Position numbers and translations under genes: made by a program | Shown: positions 48,015-59,264 of the stretch, one piece after another | Numbering within the stretch: the first letter of the stretch is position 1 | Layout of the letters: every line of letters begins with the position of its first letter | The notes under the pieces: model-generated | Seen by the model: the letters and a program-made list of their open reading frames with translations, nothing else | Told to the model about the DNA's origin: nothing | The model's database searches: none | Assembly (NCBI GenBank): GCA_028583605.1 | Contig: CM053336.1 | Coordinates: forward strand, 27,696,312-27,760,311 | Source of the DNA: Dastarcus helophoroides | Taxonomy: Eukaryota > Arthropoda > Insecta > Coleoptera > Bothrideridae | Direction of reading: 5' to 3' | Length of the DNA: 64,000 bases

Positions 48015-48920
48015 TTTTTATTCTGTAAATAAATAACATTAATAATAATATCCGTCCACATTCATACAACGCCACCCAATCCCAAACTAAGCAGTAAGTG
48101 GCACTACCCACTAAACCAAAAGGCCAGTCAAAAATAAAAATAAATCTCACTGGTACCGGCAAATATATGGCCACCAACAGGTACTAATCTAACTGGTAGC
48201 GGCATGTATATTGCCAACGTAATTTTTCCAGATTTCTCGCATAATAATTGTTGTTCAAAGAAAATAATTATCTGTAATGCACATAAAACCACAAATCTAA
48301 CGATTATAAAAGAATACTTACCAAAATAGCCAAAGATTTTCAAGTTTTAGCCGGATACCTCACGAGAAACAAAAATACCGCCAAGTCGAACCTAGTTGAC
48401 ATTTATTTGACAGTTGGCTGAAGGATGTTACTATTTTTTTTTTACCTGCATGCTTGTTCTCTATGCCCCCAAATGACATAACGTTTCGTTACATATTATT
48501 ATTTCTTCTTTTTAACGAGCAACGAAAACATGACGGCAAATATATTGCCTCTACCAGACAAAGGTTTAAACGTATTAGGCATGTATTTAAAAAGAAAATC
48601 TTCACCTGTCTCATGGGGCTGATATTCCTAAGTCTCCGGCCTTTCAGAAAACTGTTGACAATTTTTGCAGGAATTCTTTTGGATAAATCACCAGAGGTGC
48701 AAGATTTCCGGAGGTAGAAACTGTAGTAGTAGAGTGAGGTTTTCTTTTCCTGGCGATTTTGATGCATCTGTTTCTGGTTCCTTTTGGAGCCAAAACCTTT
48801 TCAGTCTTAGAACATGGCGAAATCGACGTCTCTTCAGCGTTAAAAATACGACTTTCGTTTTTTAAAATGTCAAAGTAATCGTTTTCTTTTAAGGATGTTT
48901 AGGAGGTATATCTTAGAGGG
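48015..48920. other. 5' flank of piggyBac copy 2 and unassigned DNA
   Basis: Contains two direct copies of an ACTGGTACCGGCAAATATAT-like phrase (about 48150 and 48197) and a third GGCAAATATATTGCC palindrome at about 48534. These may be subterminal sites; no TTAA-flanked end was found. Confidence 0.35.
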
Positions 48921-49240
48921 AAGTCACCAAATATGGAATACCATTTTGTTTTAGGGATATAAAAAAAAACTTCATAGAAATGAAGACAGTTTAATGTTAT
49001 TACTAATCAGTCATACATTTATATGTAGTAATTAACAGCCTTTAATCAAATATATTAGTTATTAAATTACAATCTAACACAAAAAACAAAATTACAAATA
49101 AGTAACCAAATATGGAATAGGTACCCATATATGGAATATAAGCATAAATCATCATATCAATAACAAAAATAGACATAAATATCTATGAGATCAAATAATT
49201 AAAAATAACATATTGTGATAAATGAAAGAAGTTACTTAAT

Positions 49241-51082
49241 TTACTTGCAAAAGTCACAGATCCAAGTATCAAACTCTGGATCAGCCCAATCATAATGTGC
49301 CCAGAGCCCACACATTAAGCATTTAATCCAGCTTTCTCCACTTTTATCCATGGAAAAATGTCTTGAACAGAACATACATTCTGCATCAGCAGAGTCAGGA
49401 GATACTTGGTCCATCAACTCATCATGTTCACTGCCTTCATCAAACTGGATATCGTCCTGTTCCTCAGAGTCTTCTTCTTCCCAATCATCCTTATTTTTCT
49501 TCGTTTGTTTCTTTCTCTTCGCAGTTTTCTTCTTATTCTTTGTCTTGACTAATTTACTTTCTTTTTCTTGTCTCTTCATATTTTTATTTACTAAATCATT
49601 TTTGTAGGGTGAAGATGTTATGACTGCTGCTACAGCAGCTTTTCTTCCTCTGTTAGATACTTTTCTTCGTTTCTCTGGTGCTGGACTTATGGCATGCGGA
49701 GACACCAGACCCAAACTGCTGCGATTAAGCCCGGAAGTCGAGGGTGCAGGTTCAGGTTGTACATTAGCAGTTGTTTCTGGTACAGGTATTTCTATCAGAA
49801 CTTGACCAGTTTCAGATCTTGATTCCAGTGGAGTGATATTGGTTGTACAACCGTCTCTTACAGCATTTTGTTGCGCAGCAATAAAGTCCACATCACTGAA
49901 TACATTTTTGTTTAAAAACCATAATCCAGTGACTTTGAACCCGTTGGCTGCAATTTCACCTGTTTGTACTTTCAAATAGGATTTGCCAAACAGCTCCACA
50001 ATATCATATGGACTTAGAGGTCTGTTGTTGTTTCTAATCCACATGCGTATTTCCTCACTGTAGTATGTTTTTAATGGCCCCATGAAAGTCTTGTCTAACG
50101 GCTGCAATTTGTGAGTCGTATGTGGAGGTAACGAAACTATGTCCACGTTATTTTCTCTAGCAATATCTATTATATCGATATTGTGAGTATGACTATAGTG
50201 TCCATCTAGTATCAGTAAAACCCTTGATTCAGGAGTCGGGTTGGTGTGTTGAATAAAGTGCCTGAACCAGTCGGTAAAGATGTTCATTTGAATCCACCCT
50301 CATGGATGTGCAACTCCGACTGATCCTGAAGGACAGCCTCTCATTAGCTGAGCACTCATATTTTTTCTGGGAAAAATAATGAACGGTGGCACAAAATAAC
50401 CAGTAGCATTCATGCAAACAACTATTGTCATAAGAGATCCTCTTTCTGCTGATGTCAGTGCAGCTATCTGGCGTTTACCTTTGTGACCGATGATTTGTGG
50501 TATCTTACTTTGTACTATTGTGAGGCCTGATTCATCCACGTTGTAAATTCGATTTGGTAGATAATTAATTTTAGTGTAAAGCTCTTCAATGAGGTTGAAA
50601 AAAGCATCCACTTTTTCTTTATCAAATCCAAATGCTCTGGCAAAAGATGTACCAGTTGGTCTTCTTATCGCAAGTTTATCTTTATGACGATTTAAAAATA
50701 ACTTTAACCACTTTTTTCCAGCCATACCTGATTTACCGAAGGGATTCTGCAAGTTGTTTCGCTTTGCTAGCATATACGCCATACGGCGAAGATCAGTTAT
50801 TGTTAAACCGTGAAACTTGCTCTCCATCATTAATATGTATTCTACTAGCTGACGTTCAAGTTCGGAGCCCAATATAGTTTTTCGTCCTAATGTAGTAGCT
50901 GCTGCCACTTCTGGAGACTGTTCATCTTGTTGGCATAAACGAAATAAAGTTGTCCTACGCACTTGAAAATGCTGTGCCGCTTTCAAATATCCCATTTTCT
51001 TTCCCCGGACGAATTTTATAGCTTCTGCCCTTTTTTCTTCATCCCAGATTTTTCGTTTCTTGGTTGATTGTGAAGCCGACAT
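49241..51082 (-). pseudogene. pogo-type transposase with C-terminal PHD-like finger, one nonsense codon
   Basis: The likely start is the ATG at 51082 (MSASQSTKKRKIWDEEK), one base after an acceptor GTTTTTTAG. A donor AAAG|GTAAGT lies at 51366, so a 5' untranslated intron is likely. Domains in order: Psq-type helix-turn-helix (FVRGKKMGYLKAAQHFQVRR), CENP-B-type helix-turn-helix (GLTITDLRRMAYMLAKRN), then a DDD catalytic core with RIYNVDESGLT, RVLLILDGHYSHT and KLQPLDKTFMGPLK. A Lys-rich linker and a final Cys/His cluster follow (CMFCSRHF, WIKCLMCGLWAH, WICDFC). The only defect seen is an in-frame TGA at 50302-50300, within VGVAHP-stop-GWIQ. In the finger, one expected Cys after WAH is not Cys. 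Length is about 614 codons. The product would cut and paste this element in the nucleus. Confidence 0.85.
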
Positions 51083-51366
51083 TCTAAAAACAAATATAAC
51101 ATATAATTTTTTAAAGAAATAGTAGCAAGTACCTATCATGTGAAATATAAAGACCTAATTATGGAATATTCCATAATTAAACACCGACGACTGTCCATAT
51201 TTGGATTTTTATACTAGTTCAAACTCGTCTAAATATTTTTTCAAGTCACAATATTTTAATGACTGAAGATCACAAAATGTTGAAATAAACATAATATCGA
51301 TATACTAAATAGTATAACACTTATGTATACATACCTAATAACTGGTAATACTCATTTATTACTTAC
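51083..51366 (-). promoter_or_regulatory. Predicted 5' untranslated intron of the pogo gene
   Basis: Minus-strand donor GTAAGT spans 51366-51361, and the acceptor TTTTTTAG ends one base before the ATG at 51082. Pogo copy 3 has the same arrangement. Confidence 0.45.
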
Positions 51367-51736
51367 CTTTAAAATTTTCTGCGTGACAACAAAACAAAAC
51401 ACGCCTGCCACACGTGTAGCGTTCGCGCAACTGACACGATGGTGTGAGTGCGGTAGCAAATGGACCGAATCAAACAAAGGATGGTCGTGTGTTGCGTTTC
51501 ATACTTATATTTTTAGAGAAATTAAGGTATTCCATATTAGGATACTATTCCATATTTGGTGACTTGCAGAATGTTCCGCACTTAACTCAAAAACCATTAA
51601 AAAGAAACCAGCTTTGAGAGAAGATTACATTGCCATCAAATCATCAGACACTTAGTGGAGCATTGATTACTGACTCTGGAAGACATTTCCGAGTGAATGA
51701 CTGCATTATATTGTTCGAACATGGTTGGAACTTGTG

Positions 51737-52535
51737 TAGGGTAAAGTGAGGTATATGCACCCACCAAAGTGCAAAATTTAAATTGAATCTCTTTCGCAAT
51801 TGTTCCCTATAATAATAGAAGACAAACATTTTGCATACATATAGTTTCTATGATGGTGTACCATATTGTAGAGTCAAAAACTGCTTTAAAAATTTAATAC
51901 CGTCCAGGCATTTAATTTTGAAATTTTCAACTCAGTGGATGCACTTACCCCGTTCATTGCTTGAGAAATGCATGGGGCAAGTGCGAGTAGCTTAAAATTT
52001 TTCTCAATCTTTTGATATTTGCTGCATTTAAATTGATCAATTGATTACGAAAATAATGCATTTTAACTGCAATGTGGATGTGGATGAAATGAAAAATAAA
52101 CTTTTAATTTAACTCAACACTTGAAGAAATAATTTTTTAAAACTAATTTATGTTAGGATAACCAGAAAAACTGACGGGAAAGTTGATTTCACCTCTTCCT
52201 TCCCACGCTAGGCGAAGGTAACGCACCTATTTGTAGTGGGGAAAGAGCACCTAGTAGGTGCACTTGACCCTGCTACTGAGGTTGTTTGCTGTTTGTATCT
52301 AGTACTTACCTAGGCACTTTTTGTTATAGGCAAAATGGTTCGGGACTACAAACGTAAAACCACTCGGGCCGCTTACTTGAAAAGCGCGGTGGAACATGTT
52401 ACAAGCGGAAAATGTGGCACACAACGTGCTAGTAAACTCTTCAAGATACCTAGAAGCACTCTAAAAGATCACATTAAAGGTCGTAGAGGTATAAAAAGCT
52501 CGACGATGGGAAGACCTACAGCCTTAGCAATCAAA
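51737..52535 (+). mobile_element. Second pogo-family fragment, 5' part only
   Basis: Possible left end near 51737 (TAGGGTAAAGTGAGGTATAT). Several GTGCACTT-like words follow (TGCACTTACCCC at 51944, GGTGCACTTGACCC at 52257), reminiscent of subterminal sites. The coding start is at 52335 and the element stops abruptly near 52535, where a LINE fragment begins. Confidence 0.5.
52335..52535 (+). pseudogene. pogo-type transposase N-terminus (Psq helix-turn-helix), truncated
   Basis: The ATG at 52335 follows an acceptor-like TTTGTTATAG. The protein reads MVRDYKRKTTRAAYLKSAVE, then GTQRASKLFKIPRSTLKDHI and GRRGIKSSTMGRPTALAIKD, the standard pogo DNA-binding start. The apparent continuation to 52676 is antisense LINE sequence, so only about 67 codons are genuine. 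Confidence 0.75.
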
Positions 52536-52539
52536 GATG

Positions 52540-52915
52540 GGGAGTATTCCATACCAACCAGAAGAGTTTCAGTGATAAATTCGACAACTGAGGAAGGGTT
52601 GTCTGAGTTAAAGCAAATTTCTTCCCATGGAAATGATCCAAAGAAGTCTCCTAATTCTTCCCAGTTGCAGAGTTAAACTGTCCAACCTTACGGGGCTGTG
52701 TCTTGGAAAGAGGTGGCATATGAAGTGAAGTAGAGGCTGCGATAAACTTAAGATCGAAATTTTCTCAGTGATTTTATACGAAATTGGGAAATTTGTAAGG
52801 AAAAGATCGAATAGGTTAGATTGATGGGTAACTGCATCAGGAATTGCGATAGTCCACAAGTGATGGCGAAAGCCTCTGCCGCTTTCCCCCATCGTCACTT
52901 CTGGAATAAAACCCT
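52540..52915 (-). pseudogene. LINE endonuclease-to-linker fragment
   Basis: The minus strand reads AEAFAITCGLSQFLMQLP, then in a shifted frame HQSNLFDLFLTNFPISYKI. Next come RDFFGSFPWEEICFNSDNPS and ETLLVGMEYS. These match the end of the apurinic endonuclease domain and following linker of jockey/R1-like non-LTR ORF2 proteins. At least two frameshifts. It separates the pogo fragment from the PolB block. Confidence 0.65.
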
Positions 52916-54520
52916 TACCAGGGGATGTTGTGTACGTTGAAGGCACCGCAGCGTTTGGATAATCCGCGTCTGGGTGATCGAAGTTTATGGAGAGATACGA
53001 GAAGAGATGTCTGCATGAGAGATTGTTTGGAGGCTGGGAAAAACTTAGATAACTGCGGCAACAAATTACACTCGTTGTGTGCGGGACCTCTATAATTACC
53101 AGTTAAATGACAATGGTCAGCTATCTTCTTACTTAATGACATTTGACACATATGATAAGTTTTTGAGTTTGTTCGATGATTCTCTTCTGCACGGTAAGTG
53201 GCTTCATTGGTTTTGAGCGCGAGAGTACGGTGTCTTACAGCTCTTGAACGTCGCAAATTTCAACGCGTAATCCTTCCCTTTGTATTTTCGCAAACGACCA
53301 AAGGTTGAATCAAACGATCATTTAATGTAGTCGGCAAAGGCACAAGGAACGTAACGCTGGACATCGATGGTGGACGATGCAGTTGGATTCGGCAGACAGG
53401 TGTTAATACCTTCCAAGATGTACTCCAAGTCGACGTAGATGACGAATAGGACGTATCTAATTGCTTCTCGTAGTTTTCAGATTTTAAGATCCGCTTGTTC
53501 GGAGGCGTCATGGTCGTTACTACTCGATTACATTCCTGCCTGTGCTCTTTGTAGATCTTTTACGCTGCAAAGTATAATAAACAGATATTGGATAAATAAA
53601 TTTTGCTTTTATGTTTTGACAATTGACTGAAAGGTTTTTGTCCTCCTTTGTCACCAGCAATAAGTGAAAGTGGTATTTCTTTGCTTGGTACAGTAATAAA
53701 GACCCACGATGGATTTGCTTTCGATGCCAAATACGTTCACACTGATATCCGGATTTTTCTTTTCGAGGATGACATTGTCTGTGATCTTAAGGGGAAATTG
53801 AAGTTCAGAAAAATGCAAAATAAATGTTGAATCTGGGAAAACAATCTTGTCGCGAACAACGTTTGGGATCTTGTATGTTGAAGGTCTCTAAATTTTTGTC
53901 TAACATCTCATTAAAAGTGCACGTCATTGCTGCTATAATCGACCACTTGAAGCAATATTCGTCTGAATTTCCGATGTTAACACAGGCACGTTTTTGAGCA
54001 ATTTTTTTTCGGTAAAGGGATGTAGTTCGATCCTCTTAATGGGTCATACGAATTAATATTGATTCCCAAATTTTACTAGTGCGAAACTGCTATCACGTTT
54101 TTGAAACTCGTCCATCTTTGTTAATATCTGTTTCGACATATCTTCTAAATTCTTGCTGACGTCTTCTTCACTTGAGGCTCTCTCCATTTTCGTGATGAAA
54201 GATTTCACTGATACTTCTTCTTCCCCTTCCATCCTCATTTTTAAATATTGGGCAAATAACTCGATATTAAATTGAAACGGATTTTTGCGTTAATTTTTTA
54301 TGGCTGCGCTCTCTGCTAACTTTGACTCATCTAAAAATTGCTTGTGGTCCAATTCCGAAGGATTTGTTGGTTCATACATTAACGTTAATATTCTCTTATC
54401 GAAACAGCTGTTTACCAATTTGACTCGCTTTGTCGACGTTGGATAGGCGGCTTTTCGCTTATGAACCACAGTTCTCATATGAGAGCTATCCATTTGGTCA
54501 TCGGAATTTCCATCATGCAA
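52916..54520 (-). pseudogene. Polinton/Maverick-type DNA polymerase B, N-terminal and exonuclease part
   Basis: Reading down the minus strand: a charged start (VHKRKAAYPTSTKRVKLVNS), NIELFAQYLKMR, SVKSFITKM and ILTKMDEFQKRDSS. Then come ACVNIGNSDEYCFKWSI at about 53970-53920, ISVNVFGIESKS, and YVDLEYILEGI (exonuclease I motif) at about 53430. Last is ADHCHLTGNYRGPAHNECNL at about 53110. These follow the order in protein-primed PolB of Polintons. Many stops and frameshifts occur, and the polymerase palm is absent because the copy ends near 52915. Old virus-like transposon remnant, described only. Confidence 0.65.
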
Positions 54521-54527
54521 GGTTCAC

Positions 54528-56845
54528 TCATTTTGGATAATGACGCAGTACCACTGGAGCTGGTCGACGGCTGCTCGACGGCTGCTCATTAACTGTTTCC
54601 AAAATTATATTCAAAAAATTAATTTCAACTAACATTGAATTAGTTTGTTCTCTATTTTTAAAATCATTAAATGATTTTTGCAATTGCCGTGTAAGTTTTT
54701 GGAAACTTGTTACGGAGTCCCAGATTCCGCGTAAATAGAATTAAGTTTGGTAATTGCGTGGCATGACGGCTAAAGAATACCAAAAAGGGGCGCCAGGTGA
54801 TTTTGAATCACGCAATATACCTAACGGAGACGTCGAAAAATCACCAAAAGATACTCAATCACGGAAGCTGGACAATTCACTCCTAGATGGCGTAGTTCTC
54901 GTTCTCGTTGCCACTCTCTCTGGGACCTACCTTATTGAGAGTGCTGCTGTCTATGCTCTAACCTCACAATTTAGACAGAGAGGAAAATAATTTTTAGAAG
55001 CAATAAAACAAAATATTTCAAAGGCAGAATAAGTTCTAATGTACTGCACGGTATTTTACAATTGATAATGTACGCACTCAAGGTACGTGTATCTTTCCCA
55101 AACTTATTTATTCTGGTCTTAAATTACGGACACGATTTGTTGGAAAGAAAGTGCGCACTTTGTTCCGTACAGCTGTTTACAAAAGTTGGTAAACGTTACC
55201 TTTAATATATATTTCATATCTTAACATTATCGGTTAATGAGTACAAATTTTAGGTTCCTGTCTCGTTTCCGCACTAAATAGAGCTGGGGAAAATTATTAA
55301 ATTATTAAGCTATCTAAATTAAGGCACTAGGGTTCAAAAGTCAGACCCGAGGATACAAATATCGGGTAAGATAATTAACAACGAGCAGGTAAAAGAAAGG
55401 CTAATTTAACTAATTTAAAGCTTAGAATCAAAAAGAAAAGAATTTAATGAGACAACTGGGATTAAAAATTGACATTAAAAAAAAAAACTACAAGCTACGT
55501 AAGCAACCGAAAAGGGGCTGTAGGTAAAATTTCAAACGGTATTATAATTTAGTTCGCACTCCAAAAATCTGACACATCTAGGGTTGGGACAATCCCCAAA
55601 TAAGAATATAAAAAGGGGTACTTAAGTGATTGTCATGAAGGGTCCCAGGTCGAAAGGGATGCTGATATTTCGTGCAGCTATTGGATCGTTGACACGAACT
55701 CCCTTCAATGAAGTCCTCGAAGCCCACACTTGAAGGTTTCCAGAAGACGATGACCACTCCTTTGGACCTCCTCGTGTCCCTTTTCAGGTCCTGATTGGCC
55801 GATCAGAGATGGATCCAAAGTTCCTGATGACCAGGATTCAAAAATGAAACCGACAAGGATCCCAACCAAAAAAAAGAGCCTTGGTTATTAGTCGGCTCTG
55901 CCGCGTGCTTGGGAAGCACCTTCCTTCTTATTCCCGAAAAACCGGAACCATCTGAGGTTTTCGTCCTAACTCAGTAACACCATGAAATACAATCGCCCCA
56001 GACGGTCCGAAGATGGGTTACATTAAATCCCTTACCGGAAAACCAACCAAGATGCACTTGGAAAATCCTGTAACCTCACCTTGAGAAGGATGACACCCAA
56101 GTGAACGACAAGAGAGAAGATGGCCGATTTCCCCCACACCAAGACTGACAGAAGATATGCCAGCACTTATAAAACCAACCAATGTATGTTTGGTGGCCTA
56201 GCCACACGCCCTATTTCTAACGGAAATTTAAACCGTAACAAACTGGATTTTATCAACGTTTTACTGTACACATTTACCATCTTGGTTTTGAAGGTTTTCG
56301 GAAATTCTTCTTCGCTCTTTCTTATTCTTAAGTATTCACAGGTTAATTTTAAATTGAAACTAAGCGAGACGTGTTGATCCAGTTCCTTTATAATTGAAGG
56401 TTTGACTTCTAGTATGAACATTTTTGGTGAAAAATTGACATTATCTTTATTTTGGTACACCCAAGTCTCCGACATTTTTGCCGATAGACTTTTTTAGTAC
56501 CTTTAAGTACTCTCAGCGGCTCGTACTTCTTTTGAAGCGTGGCGAAAACTCATGCTATGCTTAGCCGATTTTTTTTGCGAAATTTCTTCTATACAGGCTG
56601 GACAATCCCTCATTGGAGGTTTCCTCGAACCATCAGCAGTTGACGGCATCGGTGACTGTGAAGTTGGCATTGGCTGTCGTTCCTTAGCTACACATTTGGA
56701 TTCATGAACTTTTAAAAAGTATTTAGACATAACTTTACCACAAATTTGACAAGGTAGTTTGTCCTGGTTGGGGTGAACATTTTTCCTATGCCTGTTCAAG
56801 ACAGTTCTGTAGGATTTTCCAAACTTCACACTCGAAGGCCTTCAT
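54528..56845 (-). pseudogene. C2H2 zinc-finger ORF with PolB-N-terminal-like domain, split by a solo LTR
   Basis: The start ATG at 56845 (MKAFECE) is followed after a small frameshift by SYRTVLNRHRKNVHPN, LPCQICGKVMSKYFLKVHES (C2H2 finger) and RDCPACIEEISQKKSAKHSM, a second Cys/His unit. The next part, FNLKLTCEYLRIRKSEEEF and TFKTKMVNVYSKT, resembles the region found in front of the Polinton PolB exonuclease. The frame reaches the LTR at 56240. Skipping the LTR plus one copy of its 4-bp duplication, the same frame stays open on the far side (54707 to 54530). It ends at a TGA at 54530-54528, adjacent to the next PolB-like ORF. Confidence 0.6.
54708..56240 (+). mobile_element. Solo LTR, about 1.53 kb
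   Basis: Ends TGTTACGG and CCGTAACA are perfect 8-bp inverses. AACT is duplicated at 54704-54707 and 56241-56244. A TATA box (AATATAAAAAGGGG) lies at about 55605, giving plus-strand orientation. There is no gag or pol. The insertion disrupts an ORF on the minus strand whose frame is continuous across the empty site. The short ORF at 54754-54990 lies inside the LTR and is not regarded as a gene. Confidence 0.7.
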
Positions 56846-57134
56846 TTTGAGGACTTTTCGATCAAGATTATTAAGAACACTAATTGCTTAGTTGGTTGTC
56901 TACAGTAAGACTGTTGATTTAGACGAATGAGTTTGGCGCTTAAATATGATTCGCTCCGTGTAAACTAGATGCAGAAGTGGCGGCTAAACACGTTTTCGAT
57001 GTTACGTAACTTTACTAGTTCACACGCACATAGTAGGCTTAATTTTTGAGGATTCAATTTTTTTTAAATAAACGTTCCTTATATGTTTGAACTCTTTGTA
57101 CTAAATATTTTTCCTCCGGTATAATTAAATACTG
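56846..57134. other. Spacer between minus-strand ORFs
   Basis: No motif recognised. It lies directly upstream of the zinc-finger/PolB-like start and may hold its promoter. Confidence 0.3.
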
Positions 57135-57484
57135 TCACAACGTTTTCGTCTCGTCGAAAATAATACTTAAACGAGTCTTATGCTTTACGTAAAATGCACT
57201 TTTGCACACGTCTAAATCAAAAGACGAAACTACATACAAAATAAATTGTTCCATAGTCAACTTCGTCACCGTTTTCCGAGTAAATACAAAATTGTAATTT
57301 ATGAACCCAGAATGCGTTTTGAAATTTTGGGACAATGAATAGAAAAACATATCGTAAAAAATTTTGTTCTTGTCAATATTTTAAAATGGCCTTCGTAATA
57401 GATATAGTGTTCAAACCGTGAACTGAGACATTTTGATTTGGTCGAGGGATACATATTCCCATGTGTACCTGAATATTTTATCAA
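57135..57484 (-). pseudogene. Uncharacterised ORF in the Polinton-like block, one frameshift
   Basis: Two overlapping frames join near 57345. The first contains YPSTKSKCLSSRFEHYIYYE, the second NFKTHSGFINYNFVF, then LTMEQFILYVVSSFDLDVCK and SAFYVKHKTRLSIIFDETKT. Codon and residue composition look like real protein, unlike the surrounding AT-rich DNA. I do not recognise the family. Its position and strand next to PolB suggest a structural or accessory Polinton gene, which is inference only. Confidence 0.4.
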
Positions 57485-57542
57485 TTTAACAAAAATGTTG
57501 GTTAAAAAAGAGATAGATTATTTTTTTTCATAAAACTTTTAT

Positions 57543-57872
57543 TTAACTTTGACTATTATTATTATTATTATACATATTTAAATAAAATGTTTGCAAATTT
57601 AGGTATGCCACAGGATCGAAATATGGTTCTTCAAATGTCCCGTTTTTTACAATTTCTAAATTATACGAGTTTCCATCCTTTCCTCGGTTAATGAGATAGT
57701 TATTTTCAGCTGCAATTTCTTCCCATTCTGTTTCACTCAAAATATTGTATCGTTCGGGAAGGTACAGGTGAAAACAGTCATTTAATTTAAAACGAACTCT
57801 TTCCCCATGCCTTGTTGGTTCTTTTTTCGCAGAGCAAATGTTAAACGCCACATTTTCCTCCATGGTACTCAA
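57543..57872 (-). CDS. Uncharacterised small ORF in the Polinton-like block
   Basis: About 109 codons from ATG 57872 (an alternative Met at 57863 begins MEENVAFN). Internal stretches include RVRFKLNDCFHLYLPERYNI and LSETEWEEIAAENNY. The C-terminus runs into an Asn tract encoded by a (TTA/ATT)n microsatellite at 57551-57572. No known domain seen. It is intact, same strand as the PolB-like ORFs, 58 bases upstream of the previous ORF. Confidence 0.4.
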   Translation of the reverse strand: MSTMEENVAFNICSAKKEPTRHGERVRFKLNDCFHLYLPERYNILSETEWEEIAAENNYLINRGKDGNSYNLEIVKNGTFEEPYFDPVAYLNLQTFYLNMYNNNNNSQS

Positions 57873-58673
57873 ATTTAACTATCCGGTAGTTTTGTTTATT
57901 GCATTAAAGGACTCGATGGCACTTAATTCATTACTTTTTTTCGAACTCGTCATGTAAACGTTTTTGTCTTCGATGAATTCGAAAGTATTAATGATTTTTT
58001 ACGAAATGGCAAGATTCTTTTATTTTGTTTTTGTTGTCCCCTCCCATTAAAAAATTTGGTTTAGGCAAGAAAAATGAAGGTGTTGATAACCAAGCTTCGA
58101 GTTGGGTTTAGCCCCCGAATGTACAGGACTGAATTTTGAATGAATTATTTGAAGGAGATCTGATCCATGGCACATTAGTGTTGTGTTTGAATCTGATGAT
58201 AAACTTGGTTGAGCTGTTTTATTGGTGGAGAGGGTCCTAATCAGTCTAGAAGCCTCAGAGAGTTTTCTGTTCTCTAGCAGTGGTCTTTCCAATTTTTATT
58301 TTTACCAGCATTTATAGGCTTGCTATGTTATTTTTGAGTGTTTCTGCAGGTAACTCACTCATTTTCCACCCTGCTATTTCTTACCTTGCTTTCCTTACCT
58401 TAGTCTGGAGTTACGCCTTGGCTTTAAAATCTAGTCAAATATTTTGATGTTATGATATTTTTAAATTGTCAGTGAAAGTTCAATAAAGATAAATCTAGTA
58501 AAGTAATACCCTTGCTGTCTGTGTTTCCACTCGCCTTTGGCCTAGGAATTATTGACTTGAAACTTTTTTTTTTTTCAACTTTCGAAACATCAGGTAAATT
58601 TGAATTTTGAAATTTGTTGCCCTTTCGTTTCAAGAAACTTATACTAATCTAATCTACACAATATTTATGTTCT
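57873..58673. other. No gene recognised
   Basis: A minus-strand frame at 58292-58047 is open but has no recognisable motif. Confidence 0.4.
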
Positions 58674-58955
58674 TCATTTCGACCCTCCCAACACATTTTC
58701 AATGTAATAAATCTTTTGTATTTTTGTCGCAAATTCAAACAAAACATGTTTAGCTTTCTGTGGTGGTCGAGATAATGTTTTATTGAGATTTTCTTGAATA
58801 ACTGTTCCTTTTTCTAGCCACTCGTAGTCTTCATCTACATCTTGCAATATCATTTTTACGCTTTCCTCTCCTTTATAATATTTTATTGTTTGCTTTCTTC
58901 TTTTCCTTTTCTTACCTGCATTTCTTTCCGTCTCAATTTCCATTTTTTTAAGCAT
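58674..58955 (-). CDS. Uncharacterised small basic ORF
   Basis: 93 codons from ATG 58955. It has a very basic start (NAGKKRKRRKQTIKYYKG), then an acidic middle (MILQDVDEDYEWLEKGTVI) and an aromatic tail (FATKIQKIYYIENVLGG). It is on the same strand as the other Polinton-block ORFs. It could be the tail of a larger TE protein. Confidence 0.3.
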   Translation of the reverse strand: MLKKMEIETERNAGKKRKRRKQTIKYYKGEESVKMILQDVDEDYEWLEKGTVIQENLNKTLSRPPQKAKHVLFEFATKIQKIYYIENVLGGSK

Positions 58956-59264
58956 CCGTTGTTATTAAACTGCCAACATTTTTGCTTCGCTCTCCTTTGT
59001 TAGTCTTGACTTGATTGGAAATCTAAAGTGAAGCGGGAAAGTAATCCACTTTGAAAGGTAAAGGTCCATTAAAAGTGTACGGTTCGTTTAATATGGAGGA
59101 TGCTGCTCGGTCGATTGACGGACCATGTTACGTACACGTTTTCTTCATCAAAGAGACTTCTTCATCAGTCGATGTAGCATCTCTCCAAGAAATAGAAGAG
59201 ATCTTTTTTTTATATAGAGGCGATTGAGACTTGGGAAGATAGTGGAGATTATTTGAAGTTACAG

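Larger units (their letters stand above)
48921..51565 (-). mobile_element. pogo-family DNA transposon, nearly intact
   Basis: Termini AAGTCACCAAATATGGAATA at 48921 and its inverse ending at 51565 bound 2.6 kb with one minus-strand transposase gene. The ATATGGAATA word is repeated several times just inside both ends (about 49107, 49128, 51155, 51530). No TA target duplication is visible at the ends, so the true tips may lie a few bases further out. Confidence 0.8.

Noticed and set aside
47539..48028. Plus-strand ORFs over piggyBac copy 2
   Set aside because: Antisense to the acidic N-terminal coding sequence.
45840..48920. TTAA-flanked ends for piggyBac copy 2
   Set aside because: Searched both flanks for paired ends; only an isolated GGCAAATATATTGCC-type palindrome on the right was found, without a left partner.
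49350..49805. Plus-strand Ser/Phe-rich ORFs
   Set aside because: Antisense to the Lys-rich linker of the pogo transposase.
52536..52676. Continuation of pogo copy 2 beyond 52535
   Set aside because: The opposite strand reads a LINE linker (FFGSFPWEEICF), so this stretch is LINE sequence read antisense.
54754..54990. 78-codon ORF near a GGGGCGCCAGG word resembling a primer-binding site
   Set aside because: It lies inside the solo LTR and has no recognised motif. A primer-binding site would sit outside the LTR.
58047..58292. Minus-strand 81-codon ORF
   Set aside because: No consistent family pattern in this or neighbouring frames.
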